A stretch of DNA of 64,000 nt, from NCBI GenBank assembly GCA_020634435.1, contig JACKBS010000005.1:496001-560000 (forward strand), read 5' to 3'. This document shows positions 18,384 through 26,781 of the stretch, in pieces (position 1 is the stretch's first letter; every line of letters begins with the position of its first letter). The stretch comes from Ardenticatenaceae bacterium. GTDB lineage: Bacteria; Chloroflexota; Anaerolineae; Promineifilales; Promineifilaceae. A program made the position numbers and the translations under genes. The notes below the pieces were generated by a model. That model worked only from the letters and a program-made list of their open reading frames with translations, was not told the origin of the DNA and made no database searches.

Positions 18384-18890
18384 TTATGAATCACTCAAAA
18401 ACAGGTGAACGAGCAGATCGCCAAACCGAATTTCGTCGCCGCTGCTGAGCGGGTAGGGTTCCTCTGGCGGCAAGCGAAAGTTGTTCAGCATCGTCCCGTT
18501 GGTGCTGTTGAGATCAATCAACACCAGGCCTTCCTTCACCGAACATATTTTGGCATGAAGGCGCGAGACACCTTTTACAGCGCCATCATCGTCGGTGAGA
18601 TCAACTTGCGGTATGTAGTCCGAGGAGGCGCGGCCGATTCTTATCTCCCCTTGCACCGTCAGCTTAAAACGGCGGCGACTGCCGGGCACCACCAGAGTGA
18701 TTTTTCGCTCGGTGGCGGTAGGCGTCAGGGCTTCTTCATTCAGCGGCGGGGGCGGAGGCCGGTTGGCAAAGTCAGAGAAGGGAAGTACGGCCGTAATCTT
18801 CCCCGGTTCTACCAATAAGAACCCACCACATTCACTGCAAAACAGGGCCCCATCTTCCTGATTGGCCCCGCAATCACTACACTTAATCAT
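18384..18890 (-). CDS. Zinc-ribbon FHA domain protein
   Basis: 168 residues. A four-Cys zinc ribbon opens the protein (CSDCG, 5 residues, then CSECGG). The C-terminal FHA domain (about 75-165) shows RIGRASSD, SRLHAKI and LNSTNGTMLNN, the phosphothreonine-binding residues. It probably reads phosphorylation set by the kinase at 21508-23466. Its ATG is 1 nt after the stop of the VWA gene, so the two are translationally coupled. Cytoplasmic; no membrane segment. Confidence 0.9.
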   Translation of the reverse strand: MIKCSDCGANQEDGALFCSECGGFLLVEPGKITAVLPFSDFANRPPPPPLNEEALTPTATERKITLVVPGSRRRFKLTVQGEIRIGRASSDYIPQVDLTDDDGAVKGVSRLHAKICSVKEGLVLIDLNSTNGTMLNNFRLPPEEPYPLSSGDEIRFGDLLVHLFLSDS

Positions 18891-18891
18891 T

Positions 18892-20352
18892 TTACTCTTT
18901 GTCGGTTTGCTTAGACTTATCGATCAGCGCCCGCGTGCCGTACTTTAGCTTTTTACGGCCCGCCAACGACATGGTGCCGCCGCTGGCGATGAGCGCCATT
19001 TCCTGCTGCGCCTGCTGGGCCAGGGCTGTTTCACCTGCTTCCAGCAGCCGCGTGCTCAGATGGCGCATCCGGGTAGACGCCGCTTCCAAATGCCCGGCTT
19101 CCACTTCTTGCCACACGCGTTCGTTGAGGCGATACATATTCATCACCCGCACCGCATCAATGATGTTTTGCGCTGGCATTTCATTGGGCAGATCGGGCAG
19201 CACGTAAAAATGATGAACATGCTTAAACGTTTGCGAATGCAGCTGCGGGCTGGGCACGTCAGCTTTTACCTCGATGGGCAGGGTGAGGCGGGCTTGAATC
19301 GGCTGCGGCAAAACTTTTAGCTCCAGCAGCACCGATACCGGGGCACGGCCTTCTAGATTGCCTAAGTGCAAGGCTTCCCCATCCAGCGCCAGCGGTTGAG
19401 CAAATGGTTCCAACTTGAAGCCGTAATTTATCGTCACCTTGTCGTGCAGCCGGGGATTTAAGGTGATATTTTGGGCGTAAATGGTGCCCAATCCCTGAAT
19501 ACGCTTTTGCAAATGTTCAATAATTTCGGTGGGCTGCTCGATAAAGTTAGATTGCCCACCAGACGGCGCCACCAGCTTGTCTAAAAATTCATCGTGCCAT
19601 TCGGTGCCCAGGCCAAAGGCGCTAATGCCAATGTTCACACGGGCGGTGCGGCTGGCCAACTCCAGGCAAAGCGATGCGTCACCGTAGGTATGGCCATCGG
19701 TCAGCAGGATGAGATGGTTGGTGTGCTGGTTCAAATCCACCTTGCGCAGCTCTTGCACGGCCGCTTGCAGACCCTGAAAAATTTCAGTACCGCCAGACGC
19801 CTGCACGGAGCGCAGTTCGCCAATGACGGCCGTTGGATTCTCCACCTTGCCCGACGGCACCACCACTTCTGCCCGGTCGCTAAAGCTCACAATCGAGAGG
19901 GTGTCTTGTTTGGTCAGCCGGTTAACGATGAGTTCAACGGCCGTTTTCACGTGGCTCAACCGGCTGCCCTGCATGGAAGTGCTGCGATCCAACACCAGGC
20001 TAAGATTTAACGGCCGTTGCTTCACTTCCTGCTCTGGGGGCAAAATGTCGAGCAGCAGGTACACCATCTGCTCAGAATCAGAAATGCGCACGCGATCACG
20101 GCTGGACTGCACCCGCAGGTTCACCATCTCCAGCGACTTGGTTTCGACCAGCAGCGAATCATAGGTGGCGCGACGGTCTGGATTGCTCAACACCTCAAAG
20201 GCGGTGAGCAGTCGGGCGTAGGTGGTGTTTGACTTGGTGCGTTGATCTTGGGGAATTTTGCTACGCAGAGCAGCAAAGGCTGCCCGAATTTGCTCAGGTG
20301 TGGCCTGGGAAGGGACTCCTAGAATTGCGTAGTATTCAAACTCTTTGTCCAT
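18892..20352 (-). CDS. VWA domain protein with N-terminal J-like domain lacking HPD
   Basis: About 486 residues. The N-terminus (about 1-70) reads like a J domain (YYAILGVPSQATPEQIRAAF ... FEVLSNPDRRATYD), but the HPD tripeptide needed to stimulate DnaK is missing; the position reads PQD. A von Willebrand A domain (about 100-280) follows with an intact MIDAS start, DRSTS, and ILLTDG. The C-terminal half is beta-rich, then helical. It probably acts as a scaffold or metal-dependent adaptor in the kinase/phosphatase/FHA block. The start at 20352 gives MDKEFEYYAIL; a longer frame upstream runs through non-coding sequence. Confidence 0.85.
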   Translation of the reverse strand: MDKEFEYYAILGVPSQATPEQIRAAFAALRSKIPQDQRTKSNTTYARLLTAFEVLSNPDRRATYDSLLVETKSLEMVNLRVQSSRDRVRISDSEQMVYLLLDILPPEQEVKQRPLNLSLVLDRSTSMQGSRLSHVKTAVELIVNRLTKQDTLSIVSFSDRAEVVVPSGKVENPTAVIGELRSVQASGGTEIFQGLQAAVQELRKVDLNQHTNHLILLTDGHTYGDASLCLELASRTARVNIGISAFGLGTEWHDEFLDKLVAPSGGQSNFIEQPTEIIEHLQKRIQGLGTIYAQNITLNPRLHDKVTINYGFKLEPFAQPLALDGEALHLGNLEGRAPVSVLLELKVLPQPIQARLTLPIEVKADVPSPQLHSQTFKHVHHFYVLPDLPNEMPAQNIIDAVRVMNMYRLNERVWQEVEAGHLEAASTRMRHLSTRLLEAGETALAQQAQQEMALIASGGTMSLAGRKKLKYGTRALIDKSKQTDKE

Positions 20353-20409
20353 AAAATGACGGCCGTTTCGACCCTGATCTCGTTCAAGCTGTTGCTTCGG
20401 GCAAACCAA

Positions 20410-20459
20410 AGAGGGTAAACGGTACTGGCTGCGGTCATGGTGGTGACGCCGTACCCTCT
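20410..20459 (-). terminator. Hairpin after the PP2C gene
   Basis: AGAGGGTA-CGG pairs with CCG-TACCCTCT, with a 2-nt bulge and a long loop. It sits between the PP2C stop and the VWA gene start. The following T-run is short, so it may attenuate rather than stop transcription. Confidence 0.4.
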
Positions 20460-20502
20460 GAAAACGACTCTTTTACCCTCCTGCTTGTTTGTTATACGTC
20501 GA

Positions 20503-21486
20503 TCAGAGGGAAAAGTCTACCACAACGGCCGTTACGTTGTCGTTGCTGTGCGAGGCCAGAGCCGTTTCGTACAGCTCATCCACCAGCTGCGGCAGAGAAA
20601 TGTCCTGGCTCATCACCTCGCGAATCGTGTCATCGGAAACGAAGCCACACAAGCCATCGCTGCATAGCAGCAGTTTGCCCTGGCGCGGCAGCAGCTTCAT
20701 GTACGTATCAACCTCGACCTCTTCACCCTGACCTACCGCGCGCAGCAGCACATTGCGATAGCGGTACATGCTGGCCTCTTCTGGGGTAAGCGTGCCCACA
20801 TCTTGCAGGCGCTGCACCAGGGAATGATCGATAGAGACCTGCTCCAGCTTGCCATCGGCCAGCAGGTAGAGGCGGCTGTCGCCCACGTGGGCCACATGCA
20901 GACGGCGACCCAAAACCAAGGCCACCGTCAGCGTGGTGCCGCTGTCTACTTCGGGATCATCCTCGAAGACGGCCGTATTCGCCGCCTGTACCGCATCAAG
21001 CAGCACTTCCTGAATGGGTACCTGGTTAGGCGTCCCTACGGTTTGCAGCAGTGGCATGTAAATCTTGTTCAAAATGTAATGCGCCGCCACCCGTGAAGCA
21101 ATGCGGCTGGCCACGTGACCGTTGGTGTGTCCACCCATGCCATCGGCCACAATGTACAAACCAAAGGGCATCAGCGAAAAATGACCACCCGCTTCCGTGC
21201 TAAAAATGAGGCAAGAATCTTCATTCCGCTCCCGCGCACCAACGTCACAACGGCTGGCGGCCCGCAATGTTGGCTCTTGCGCCATTTTTTCTTCGGGCAG
21301 CACGCCCGTCTGAATAATGGGCGAGGTATCGGGAGCTGTTGCAATGGCCGTTTCATCCAATTCGGCCGTTTGGGCTACAGCTTTCGATGCTGGTTCAGCC
21401 GCAGCTGGCTTCTTTTTAGGATGGTCCTCGGGCTGAATGAAGGGTGGTGTCTCTTTCGTCATAATAAAATCCGATTGCTTATGCAT
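20503..21486 (-). CDS. PP2C-family Ser/Thr protein phosphatase
   Basis: 327 residues. A Pro/Ala/Glu-rich N-terminal tail (about 1-75) precedes a PP2C domain with all metal-binding motifs: RNEDS, VADGMGGH, HVGDSRLY, CSDGL and NDNVTAVVV. It removes phosphate from Ser/Thr targets, most likely those of the kinase encoded just upstream. The ATG at 21486 lies 21 nt after the kinase stop; an ATG at 21462 is equally possible, and neither has a Shine-Dalgarno sequence. Kinase, phosphatase, VWA and FHA genes follow each other on the minus strand. Confidence 0.92.
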   Translation of the reverse strand: MHKQSDFIMTKETPPFIQPEDHPKKKPAAAEPASKAVAQTAELDETAIATAPDTSPIIQTGVLPEEKMAQEPTLRAASRCDVGARERNEDSCLIFSTEAGGHFSLMPFGLYIVADGMGGHTNGHVASRIASRVAAHYILNKIYMPLLQTVGTPNQVPIQEVLLDAVQAANTAVFEDDPEVDSGTTLTVALVLGRRLHVAHVGDSRLYLLADGKLEQVSIDHSLVQRLQDVGTLTPEEASMYRYRNVLLRAVGQGEEVEVDTYMKLLPRQGKLLLCSDGLCGFVSDDTIREVMSQDISLPQLVDELYETALASHSNDNVTAVVVDFSL

Positions 21487-21507
21487 CTAGCGGGCATCCG
21501 GGAAAAA

Positions 21508-23466
21508 TCAAGCTGGTAATGCATAAATATAATGATTGGTTGAGCCGATGTAAACAACCCCATCGGCAATAGTCGGTGAAGAAATAACAGGGGCGCCCGT
21601 ATCAAATTTCCAGTTCACGTCGCCCTTTTTGGTTGCCAGGCAGTAAACCAGGCCATCGGTGCCGCCAAAATAAACCGCGTCACGCCATACCACTGGCGAG
21701 GAGGCAATCTGCCCATCAATTTCAAAGGTCCACAGCTGCCGCCCGGTGTCCATGTCCAGCGCATACAGGCTGCCGTCCGATGAGCCGATGTACATCGAGC
21801 CGTTGGCAACGGTGGGTGACGACACAATGGGCCGACGGCTGCGGAAACGCCAGATGATCCAACCCGTATTGGCGTCTAGCGCGTAAACCGTGCCATCTAG
21901 GGAACCCACAAACACAATCTCATCGGCCACAGTAGGCGATGAAGTAACGCTGCGCTTGGCCTGGGCCTGCCACTTGGTTTTGCCGCTGGCGATTTCCAGG
22001 CAAAAGATGTAGCCGCCCTCGGTGCCAAAAAAGATGCGCTCATCATCCACAAAGGCGGTGGAGCGTACGGCCGTATACGCATTGGCCTTCCACTTCACTC
22101 GCCCTTGGGCAATCTCTAACGCATAAAAATGGCCGTCGTCTGAGCCAAAAAAGACGTGATCATAACGGACCACTGGCGAAGCGTAAATGGCCCCACTGGT
22201 GGCAAAGCGCCAGTTCTGCCGCCCGGTACGCCGCTGAATGCAGTAAAGATGTTTATCGACAGAACCGATAAAAATATTGTCTTCGTAAACAAAGGGGGTG
22301 CTGCCGCCAACGCTGTCCGAGGCAGGGAACTTCCAGGCAAATTCGCCATTTTCGGCGTGCAGCGCATACAAGTTATTGTCGTAAGCGCCCACGTAGACCA
22401 TGTTGCCCGCAACGGCCGCTTTGCCGCGAATCTCATCCTCACACTTGAACTGCCAGATGGGCTGCACCTTGCTGGGCGCGGGCGTCGGTGTCGGCGTGGC
22501 TTGTGTATTGGTTGTGCCCACCGCCGGGACGCTGGTTTGCGGGCCGCTTAAGGTAGGGCTGCTGTCGAAAACGGCCGCTGTCGTAGGCTGTGACAAAACT
22601 TCTAGCGCTTCTTTGAGCGCCTTGGCGTCGGGGAAACGATCTTTGGGATCGTACGAAAGGCAGCGCATGATAATCGCTTCAAAAGCGGGGGTAACATGCG
22701 GATTCACCTTGTGAATCGGCCGTTCGGCGAAAGTGAAGGGTGGTTCCAGGCGCGGGTCTTGCCGGGTGAGCAAATGGTGCAGCGTGGCGCCTAGGGCATA
22801 AATATCGCCCGCCGGTTCCGCCTGGCCACGATACTGCTCTGGCGGCGAATACCCTTCCGTACCGATCATCGTGCCCTTGTCACCCATCTCAAACACTTTG
22901 GCAATCCCAAAGTCAATCAGGCGAATGCGCTCCCGATGATCCAGCATAATATTCGAGGGCTTCACATCGCGGAAAACAATGGGCTGCGGCTTCTGACTGT
23001 GCAGGTGATACAGCGCATCGCACAACTGCATCGCCCAGGAAATAGCCTTTTCCTGATCCAGGTAATCGGTTTGTTCCTCCAGCCACTCATCCAGGTCCTT
23101 GCCGCGAATCAGCTCCAGCACCAGGTAAGAGCGATCACCCTCGGTGAAATAATCGGACACGTCGGGGATGGCCGGATGGTCCAGCATGGCCAGCATACTG
23201 GCTTCGCGCTCAAATGACTTAATGGTGAGTTCCCGCATTTGCGGGTCGGGGGTGGAGATGACCATCTCCTTGACGGCACACAGCTTGGTAACGTTGGGGA
23301 AGCGCATGTCACGCGCCTGGTAGACAGAGCTAAAACCGCCAGCGCCTAACGGCCCCACTATGCGGTAGCGCTCTTGCAACATATCACCCGGCTGCAAGCC
23401 ACTACGCTGCGCCTTTTTTTGTCGGCCTCTTTTGCTGGCAAGTTGTCTGGTCGTTAGTCGCCCCAT
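21508..23466 (-). CDS. Ser/Thr protein kinase with C-terminal PQQ-type beta-propeller
   Basis: 652 residues. The Hanks-type kinase domain (about 33-300) has GAGGFSSVY, the ATP Lys in CAVKEM, the catalytic loop FRDVKPSN, LIDFGIA and GTEGYSPPEQY. A Pro/Thr-rich linker (about 305-340) leads to a propeller of repeated PQQ-like blades (about 340-652), each with a YALD.xTG.xxWxF pattern. No membrane helix is visible, so the sensor propeller appears cytoplasmic, which is unusual compared with PknD-type receptors. It heads the kinase-PP2C-VWA-FHA cluster. A TTGATT/TATAAT promoter lies about 145 nt upstream. Confidence 0.93.
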   Translation of the reverse strand: MGRLTTRQLASKRGRQKKAQRSGLQPGDMLQERYRIVGPLGAGGFSSVYQARDMRFPNVTKLCAVKEMVISTPDPQMRELTIKSFEREASMLAMLDHPAIPDVSDYFTEGDRSYLVLELIRGKDLDEWLEEQTDYLDQEKAISWAMQLCDALYHLHSQKPQPIVFRDVKPSNIMLDHRERIRLIDFGIAKVFEMGDKGTMIGTEGYSPPEQYRGQAEPAGDIYALGATLHHLLTRQDPRLEPPFTFAERPIHKVNPHVTPAFEAIIMRCLSYDPKDRFPDAKALKEALEVLSQPTTAAVFDSSPTLSGPQTSVPAVGTTNTQATPTPTPAPSKVQPIWQFKCEDEIRGKAAVAGNMVYVGAYDNNLYALHAENGEFAWKFPASDSVGGSTPFVYEDNIFIGSVDKHLYCIQRRTGRQNWRFATSGAIYASPVVRYDHVFFGSDDGHFYALEIAQGRVKWKANAYTAVRSTAFVDDERIFFGTEGGYIFCLEIASGKTKWQAQAKRSVTSSPTVADEIVFVGSLDGTVYALDANTGWIIWRFRSRRPIVSSPTVANGSMYIGSSDGSLYALDMDTGRQLWTFEIDGQIASSPVVWRDAVYFGGTDGLVYCLATKKGDVNWKFDTGAPVISSPTIADGVVYIGSTNHYIYALPA

Positions 23467-23609
23467 AATTCGGCTGCGGTTTGTGAAAGACGGAAGGATT
23501 ATCGAATCGGTTTGAAGCGGGTGGCCGCTTTATAAAGGTAAGAAGCGGTTGGCACTGCCACCTATTTCAACTGTCCCTACGCTTTCACCCGTCTCCTTTT
23601 CAGAGGGTT

Positions 23610-23639
23610 ATTATAAGTTCACCCCCTACATTTAATCAA
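23610..23639 (-). promoter_or_regulatory. Promoter of the kinase-phosphatase cluster
   Basis: On the minus strand TTGATT (23639-23634) and TATAAT (23615-23610) are 18 bp apart, 143 bp upstream of the kinase ATG. The rest of the 238-bp gap shows nothing recognisable. Confidence 0.55.
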
Positions 23640-23704
23640 GCGACTTGCGGGAAATGGCGGCAAACTAGCTATTTTTTACCAGGGATTTTACCCAAATTGA
23701 CCCA

Positions 23705-24460
23705 TCAGGGATTGGTTATCCGCCAATAGCGCTCGCCGCCAACCTGGGTGGTGTAGCTGTGGATCATCCTTTCTAGACCGGCATGGGAGTCAAAAAAGGT
23801 GCTGCGCTGGGAGATATAGGCCCAGATAGCTTCGATTTTGGCGGCAACGGCCGTTTCCGTCAGCTCAATTTGGGTAGCATGAAAGTTGGGGGTGAGAACG
23901 GCCGTTACGGCCCCTTCCTCCGCTGCATACGGATAATCTTCATAATAGCAAAGCTGTGTTGGCCCAAATACGCGCTCCGCAGCCTGGCGCACCAACCGGT
24001 GATCCACATGATTACCAGCGGTGAGCGGCACCACAATTTCGTCGGCTGGCGGCAGCTGGCTAAGCTGCTGGACGAGATAGGCAATTGTGGCTTCGTCGGT
24101 GGGGTGCTGGGTGGTGATGATGCTTTCCCAAGTAGGGTAGCATGGCTCGCCCGTGGCCGGATCGGTGCGGTAAACGCAGTCGGGAATGTCCCAATGCAAA
24201 TAATCTGCACCTAAAATCTGGCAGGCAGCGACATCTTCGGCGCGGCGGGCGCGCACGGCATCTTGAGGTAGTTCCCAGCGCTGGTGCAGCTCTTGGGCAA
24301 AGGCGGACAGCTGCAAATCGGGCGCTGGTTCGCCAGCCATTGGGGTAACGATGAGGACGGGGTGTGAAACGGCCGTTTCCAAGTAAATCCGCCCGCCGCA
24401 AGAGAGCACCGCATCATCCAGGTGCGGCGAGAGGTAAATCGTTTTGTACCGCTCAAGCAT
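23705..24460 (-). CDS. PIG-L (LmbE-like) family deacetylase
   Basis: About 251 residues. The zinc-site motif SPHLDDAVLSCGG (about 10-22) and the downstream GNHVDHRLV identify the LmbE/PIG-L fold, which deacetylates GlcNAc-type amides in glycan or thiol-cofactor synthesis. The ATG at 24460 overlaps the cysS stop by 8 nt, so the two are coupled. A longer frame upstream lies inside cysS and is unlikely. The cysS pairing recalls MshC/MshB of mycothiol synthesis, but this CysS looks like a true synthetase, so the substrate is unknown. Confidence 0.88.
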   Translation of the reverse strand: MLERYKTIYLSPHLDDAVLSCGGRIYLETAVSHPVLIVTPMAGEPAPDLQLSAFAQELHQRWELPQDAVRARRAEDVAACQILGADYLHWDIPDCVYRTDPATGEPCYPTWESIITTQHPTDEATIAYLVQQLSQLPPADEIVVPLTAGNHVDHRLVRQAAERVFGPTQLCYYEDYPYAAEEGAVTAVLTPNFHATQIELTETAVAAKIEAIWAYISQRSTFFDSHAGLERMIHSYTTQVGGERYWRITNP

Positions 24461-25838
24461 GGGTGGCTCTCTGTTTGAGTTCGGGACCAGCAGGCGTGTC
24501 GGTGATTTCGTAACCTGCGGCGCTGATTTGGTCGCGCAAGGCGTCCGCTTCGGCCCAATTTTTGGCAGCGCGGGCAGCTTGCCGCTGCTCAGCCAGGGCC
24601 AGAATCTCACCAGGGATGGGCTGCTCGGCTTCCGGCTGCCAATCTGCCAGGCCTAGCCCCAGGACGCGGTCAAATTCGATGATGGTGGCCTTTTTCACAC
24701 CGCCGGGCAGGTCGCTCTTGACCAGATTCCAGACGACGGCCAGGGCGCGGGGCATGTTCAGGTCGTCGTTGACCTGCGCGGTGAAGTCGGCCAGAAAAGT
24801 TTCGTCCGGTTGGGTGGGATCGGGCCATTGGGAAACGGCCGTACGCAATCGCTGCAACGCCGTGGCGGCTCCATCCATCGCCTGCCAGTTGAAGGTGAGC
24901 TTGGCGCGATAATGCCCGCCCAGGCAGAAGAAGCGGTACACCAGCGGGTCGTAGCCGCGATCCATCAACGTTTGCAGCCGCAAAAAACCGCCGGACGATT
25001 TGGACATCTTGAGGCCATCGAGCTGCAAAAAGTAGCCGTGCAGCCAAAAGTTGGCCAGCCGGGTGCCGTGGCACGCCTGCGTTTGGGCAATCTCGTTGGG
25101 GTGGTGCACCATGATGTGATCCTCACCGCCGCAATGAATGTCGAAAAAGGTGCCCAGATAATGCGAAGCCATCGCTGAACATTCAATGTGCCAGCCGGGG
25201 AAGCCGACGCCCCACGGGCTGTCCCACTCCATCTGCCGCTGCGCGTCTGGCGGGCTGAACTTCCACAGAGCAAAGTCCGTCACGTTGCGTTTTTCGCTCA
25301 TAGCGATGCGGCTGCCTGCCTGCAAACCCTCGATGTTGAGCCGGGCGATGTAGCCGTAATCGTCCAGCTTAGATGTGTCGAAGTAGATGCCGTCGCTGGT
25401 GCGGTAGGTGTAGCCGTTGGCCTCAATGCCCTGGATCATGGCGATTTGCTCGCCGATGTGGTCAGTGGCCTTGCACCAGATGTGCGGCTCGTGAATGTGC
25501 AGCTTGGCCAAATCTTGCTTGAACGCCTCTGTGTAAATTTCAGCGATTTCCCAGGCGCTTTTGCCCGCGCGGCGCGTGCCCACCTCCATTTTGTCCTCGC
25601 CCGCGTCGGCGTCGTCGGTCAGGTGGCCCACGTCGGTGATGTTCATGACGTGCAGCACCTCGTGCCCGTTAAATTCGAGGACGCGGCGCAAAATATCTTC
25701 AAAGATGTAGCTGCGCAGGTTGCCGATGTGGGCGTAATCGTAAACGGTGAGGCCGCAGGTGTACAGCTTGACTTGGGGTGGATTGAGGGGGGTGAACGGC
25801 CGTACTTTTCGCTCGTAGGTATCAAACAAATTTAACAT
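24453..25838 (-). CDS. cysS: Cysteinyl-tRNA synthetase
   Basis: 461 residues, the usual length. The class I signature appears as YDYAHIGNLRSY (HIGN, about 37-40) and KMSKS (about 270). The zinc-site Cys is in YTCGLTVYDYAH (about 28) with GWHIECSAM and the GGEDHIMVHH block. The C-terminus (NWAEADALRDQI) belongs to the full-length synthetase rather than to the shorter MshC ligase. No Shine-Dalgarno sequence precedes the ATG. A decayed second copy of its first codons and upstream sequence lies at 26606-26683. Confidence 0.96.
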   Translation of the reverse strand: MLNLFDTYERKVRPFTPLNPPQVKLYTCGLTVYDYAHIGNLRSYIFEDILRRVLEFNGHEVLHVMNITDVGHLTDDADAGEDKMEVGTRRAGKSAWEIAEIYTEAFKQDLAKLHIHEPHIWCKATDHIGEQIAMIQGIEANGYTYRTSDGIYFDTSKLDDYGYIARLNIEGLQAGSRIAMSEKRNVTDFALWKFSPPDAQRQMEWDSPWGVGFPGWHIECSAMASHYLGTFFDIHCGGEDHIMVHHPNEIAQTQACHGTRLANFWLHGYFLQLDGLKMSKSSGGFLRLQTLMDRGYDPLVYRFFCLGGHYRAKLTFNWQAMDGAATALQRLRTAVSQWPDPTQPDETFLADFTAQVNDDLNMPRALAVVWNLVKSDLPGGVKKATIIEFDRVLGLGLADWQPEAEQPIPGEILALAEQRQAARAAKNWAEADALRDQISAAGYEITDTPAGPELKQRATHA

Positions 25839-25880
25839 GCCGGATAGCTTACATCAGTCTGGGGGTGTTGTCGAAAGCGA
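25803..25880. repeat. Direct repeat, copy 1 (cysS 5' end and leader)
   Basis: This 78-bp stretch covers the first codons of cysS and its upstream region. It matches 26606-26683 at about 80 percent by eye. The two copies bracket the PIN toxin-antitoxin pair. Confidence 0.75.
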
Positions 25881-25965
25881 GACATGAGTTTGCTAAAATT
25901 CAATTGGCACAGTTTACAATCATTCGCAGATAACTTATGATTGTTTGGAAATGCGGAGGTGCGTG

Positions 25966-26196
25966 ATGACAACCGTTACGTTAAATATTCAGCTTGATGA
26001 CAAAGTGAAACAGGCTTACCAATCGCAGTCGGCGGAAAATCGGGCACGCTTGCAAAAATTGGTGGCTCGGATGCTGCAAGAGTTTGCCGAAAGCCACCCC
26101 GAATCGCTGCTGGCCATTATGGATGAGATGAGTCAGGAAGCGGAAATGAATGAATTAACGCCGGAAATTCTGGCCGACATCTTGGGTGATGAGTAA
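25966..26196 (+). CDS. Antitoxin partner of PIN-family toxin
   Basis: 76 residues, acidic, largely helical (LQKLVARMLQEFAES). The ATG at 25966 follows GGAGG at 6 nt. It overlaps the toxin gene by 8 nt, as is usual for type II modules. No DNA-binding motif is obvious to me; small antitoxins of this type often have a ribbon-helix-helix N-terminus, and TTVTLNIQLDD would fit the strand. It should neutralise the PIN toxin by binding and may repress its own operon. Confidence 0.75.
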   Translation: MTTVTLNIQLDDKVKQAYQSQSAENRARLQKLVARMLQEFAESHPESLLAIMDEMSQEAEMNELTPEILADILGDE

Positions 26197-26602
26197 GTCG
26201 CGTTTTGTTCTGGATACGAATCTGATCGTTAGTGCCGCTCTGTTTAAGCAATCCGTAACCCGCCAGGCATTTGAAAAAGCCATAACAACTGGCGACATCC
26301 TGCTCTCTGATGCGTTACAGGCAGAGGTAAGCGAGGTGTTGCTGCGCCATGAGTTCGACCGATATGTTTCGCTGGAAACTCGGCTGCGCTTTTTGTCTGG
26401 TTTTATCAGTTTATCTACTGTTGTGGAAATTTTGGAGCGGATTCAGGTTTGTCGTGACCCGAAAGATGATATGGTTTTGGAAACGGCCGTTAACGGTCAG
26501 GCCGACATAATTATTACAGGCGATCAAGATTTACTCGTCTTGCATCCCTTTCGCCAAATTGCCGTTTTATCCCCGCGTGCCTTTCTCGATCAAGACAATT
26601 AG
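26189..26602 (+). CDS. PIN-domain toxin (putative toxin-antitoxin, PIN family)
   Basis: 137 residues. Acidic residues of the PIN nuclease site are visible: Asp in VLDTNLIVSA (about 8), Glu in LQAEVSEVL, Asp in CRDPKDDMVLETA (about 92-95) and Asp in IITGDQDLL (about 112). Such toxins cleave RNA, often tRNA, when free of antitoxin. The ATG overlaps the antitoxin stop. The gene contains one AACGGCCGTT site, so it has been in this genome long enough to share its motif. The cassette is inserted between two copies of the cysS leader. Confidence 0.88.
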   Translation: MSKSRFVLDTNLIVSAALFKQSVTRQAFEKAITTGDILLSDALQAEVSEVLLRHEFDRYVSLETRLRFLSGFISLSTVVEILERIQVCRDPKDDMVLETAVNGQADIIITGDQDLLVLHPFRQIAVLSPRAFLDQDN

Positions 26603-26605
26603 CTG

Positions 26606-26683
26606 TATTTTTCGGCCGTAGGTATCAAACAAGGTTAACATGCTGGATAGCTTACAGTAGTCTTGGGGCGTTGTTGAAGAAGG
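26606..26683. repeat. Direct repeat, copy 2 (cysS 5' remnant)
   Basis: Degenerate copy of 25803-25880 with conserved blocks such as GTAGGTATCAAACAA and GGATAGCTTACA. In the minus frame it still reads MLTLFDTYGRK against MLNLFDTYERK of cysS, but no synthetase follows. Confidence 0.75.
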
Positions 26684-26781
26684 GGAACGGCCGTTGAGGA
26701 TATTTTGTCTGCTGAAAATTACGCAGTTTATACTAAATTTAGGGAAGATTACCTCACTTCTGAAACCACACAAAAGATGCC

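Noticed and set aside
26567..26773. Minus-strand 68-codon frame after the PIN toxin
   Set aside because: Its middle is a decayed copy of the cysS start and the rest has no gene-like features.
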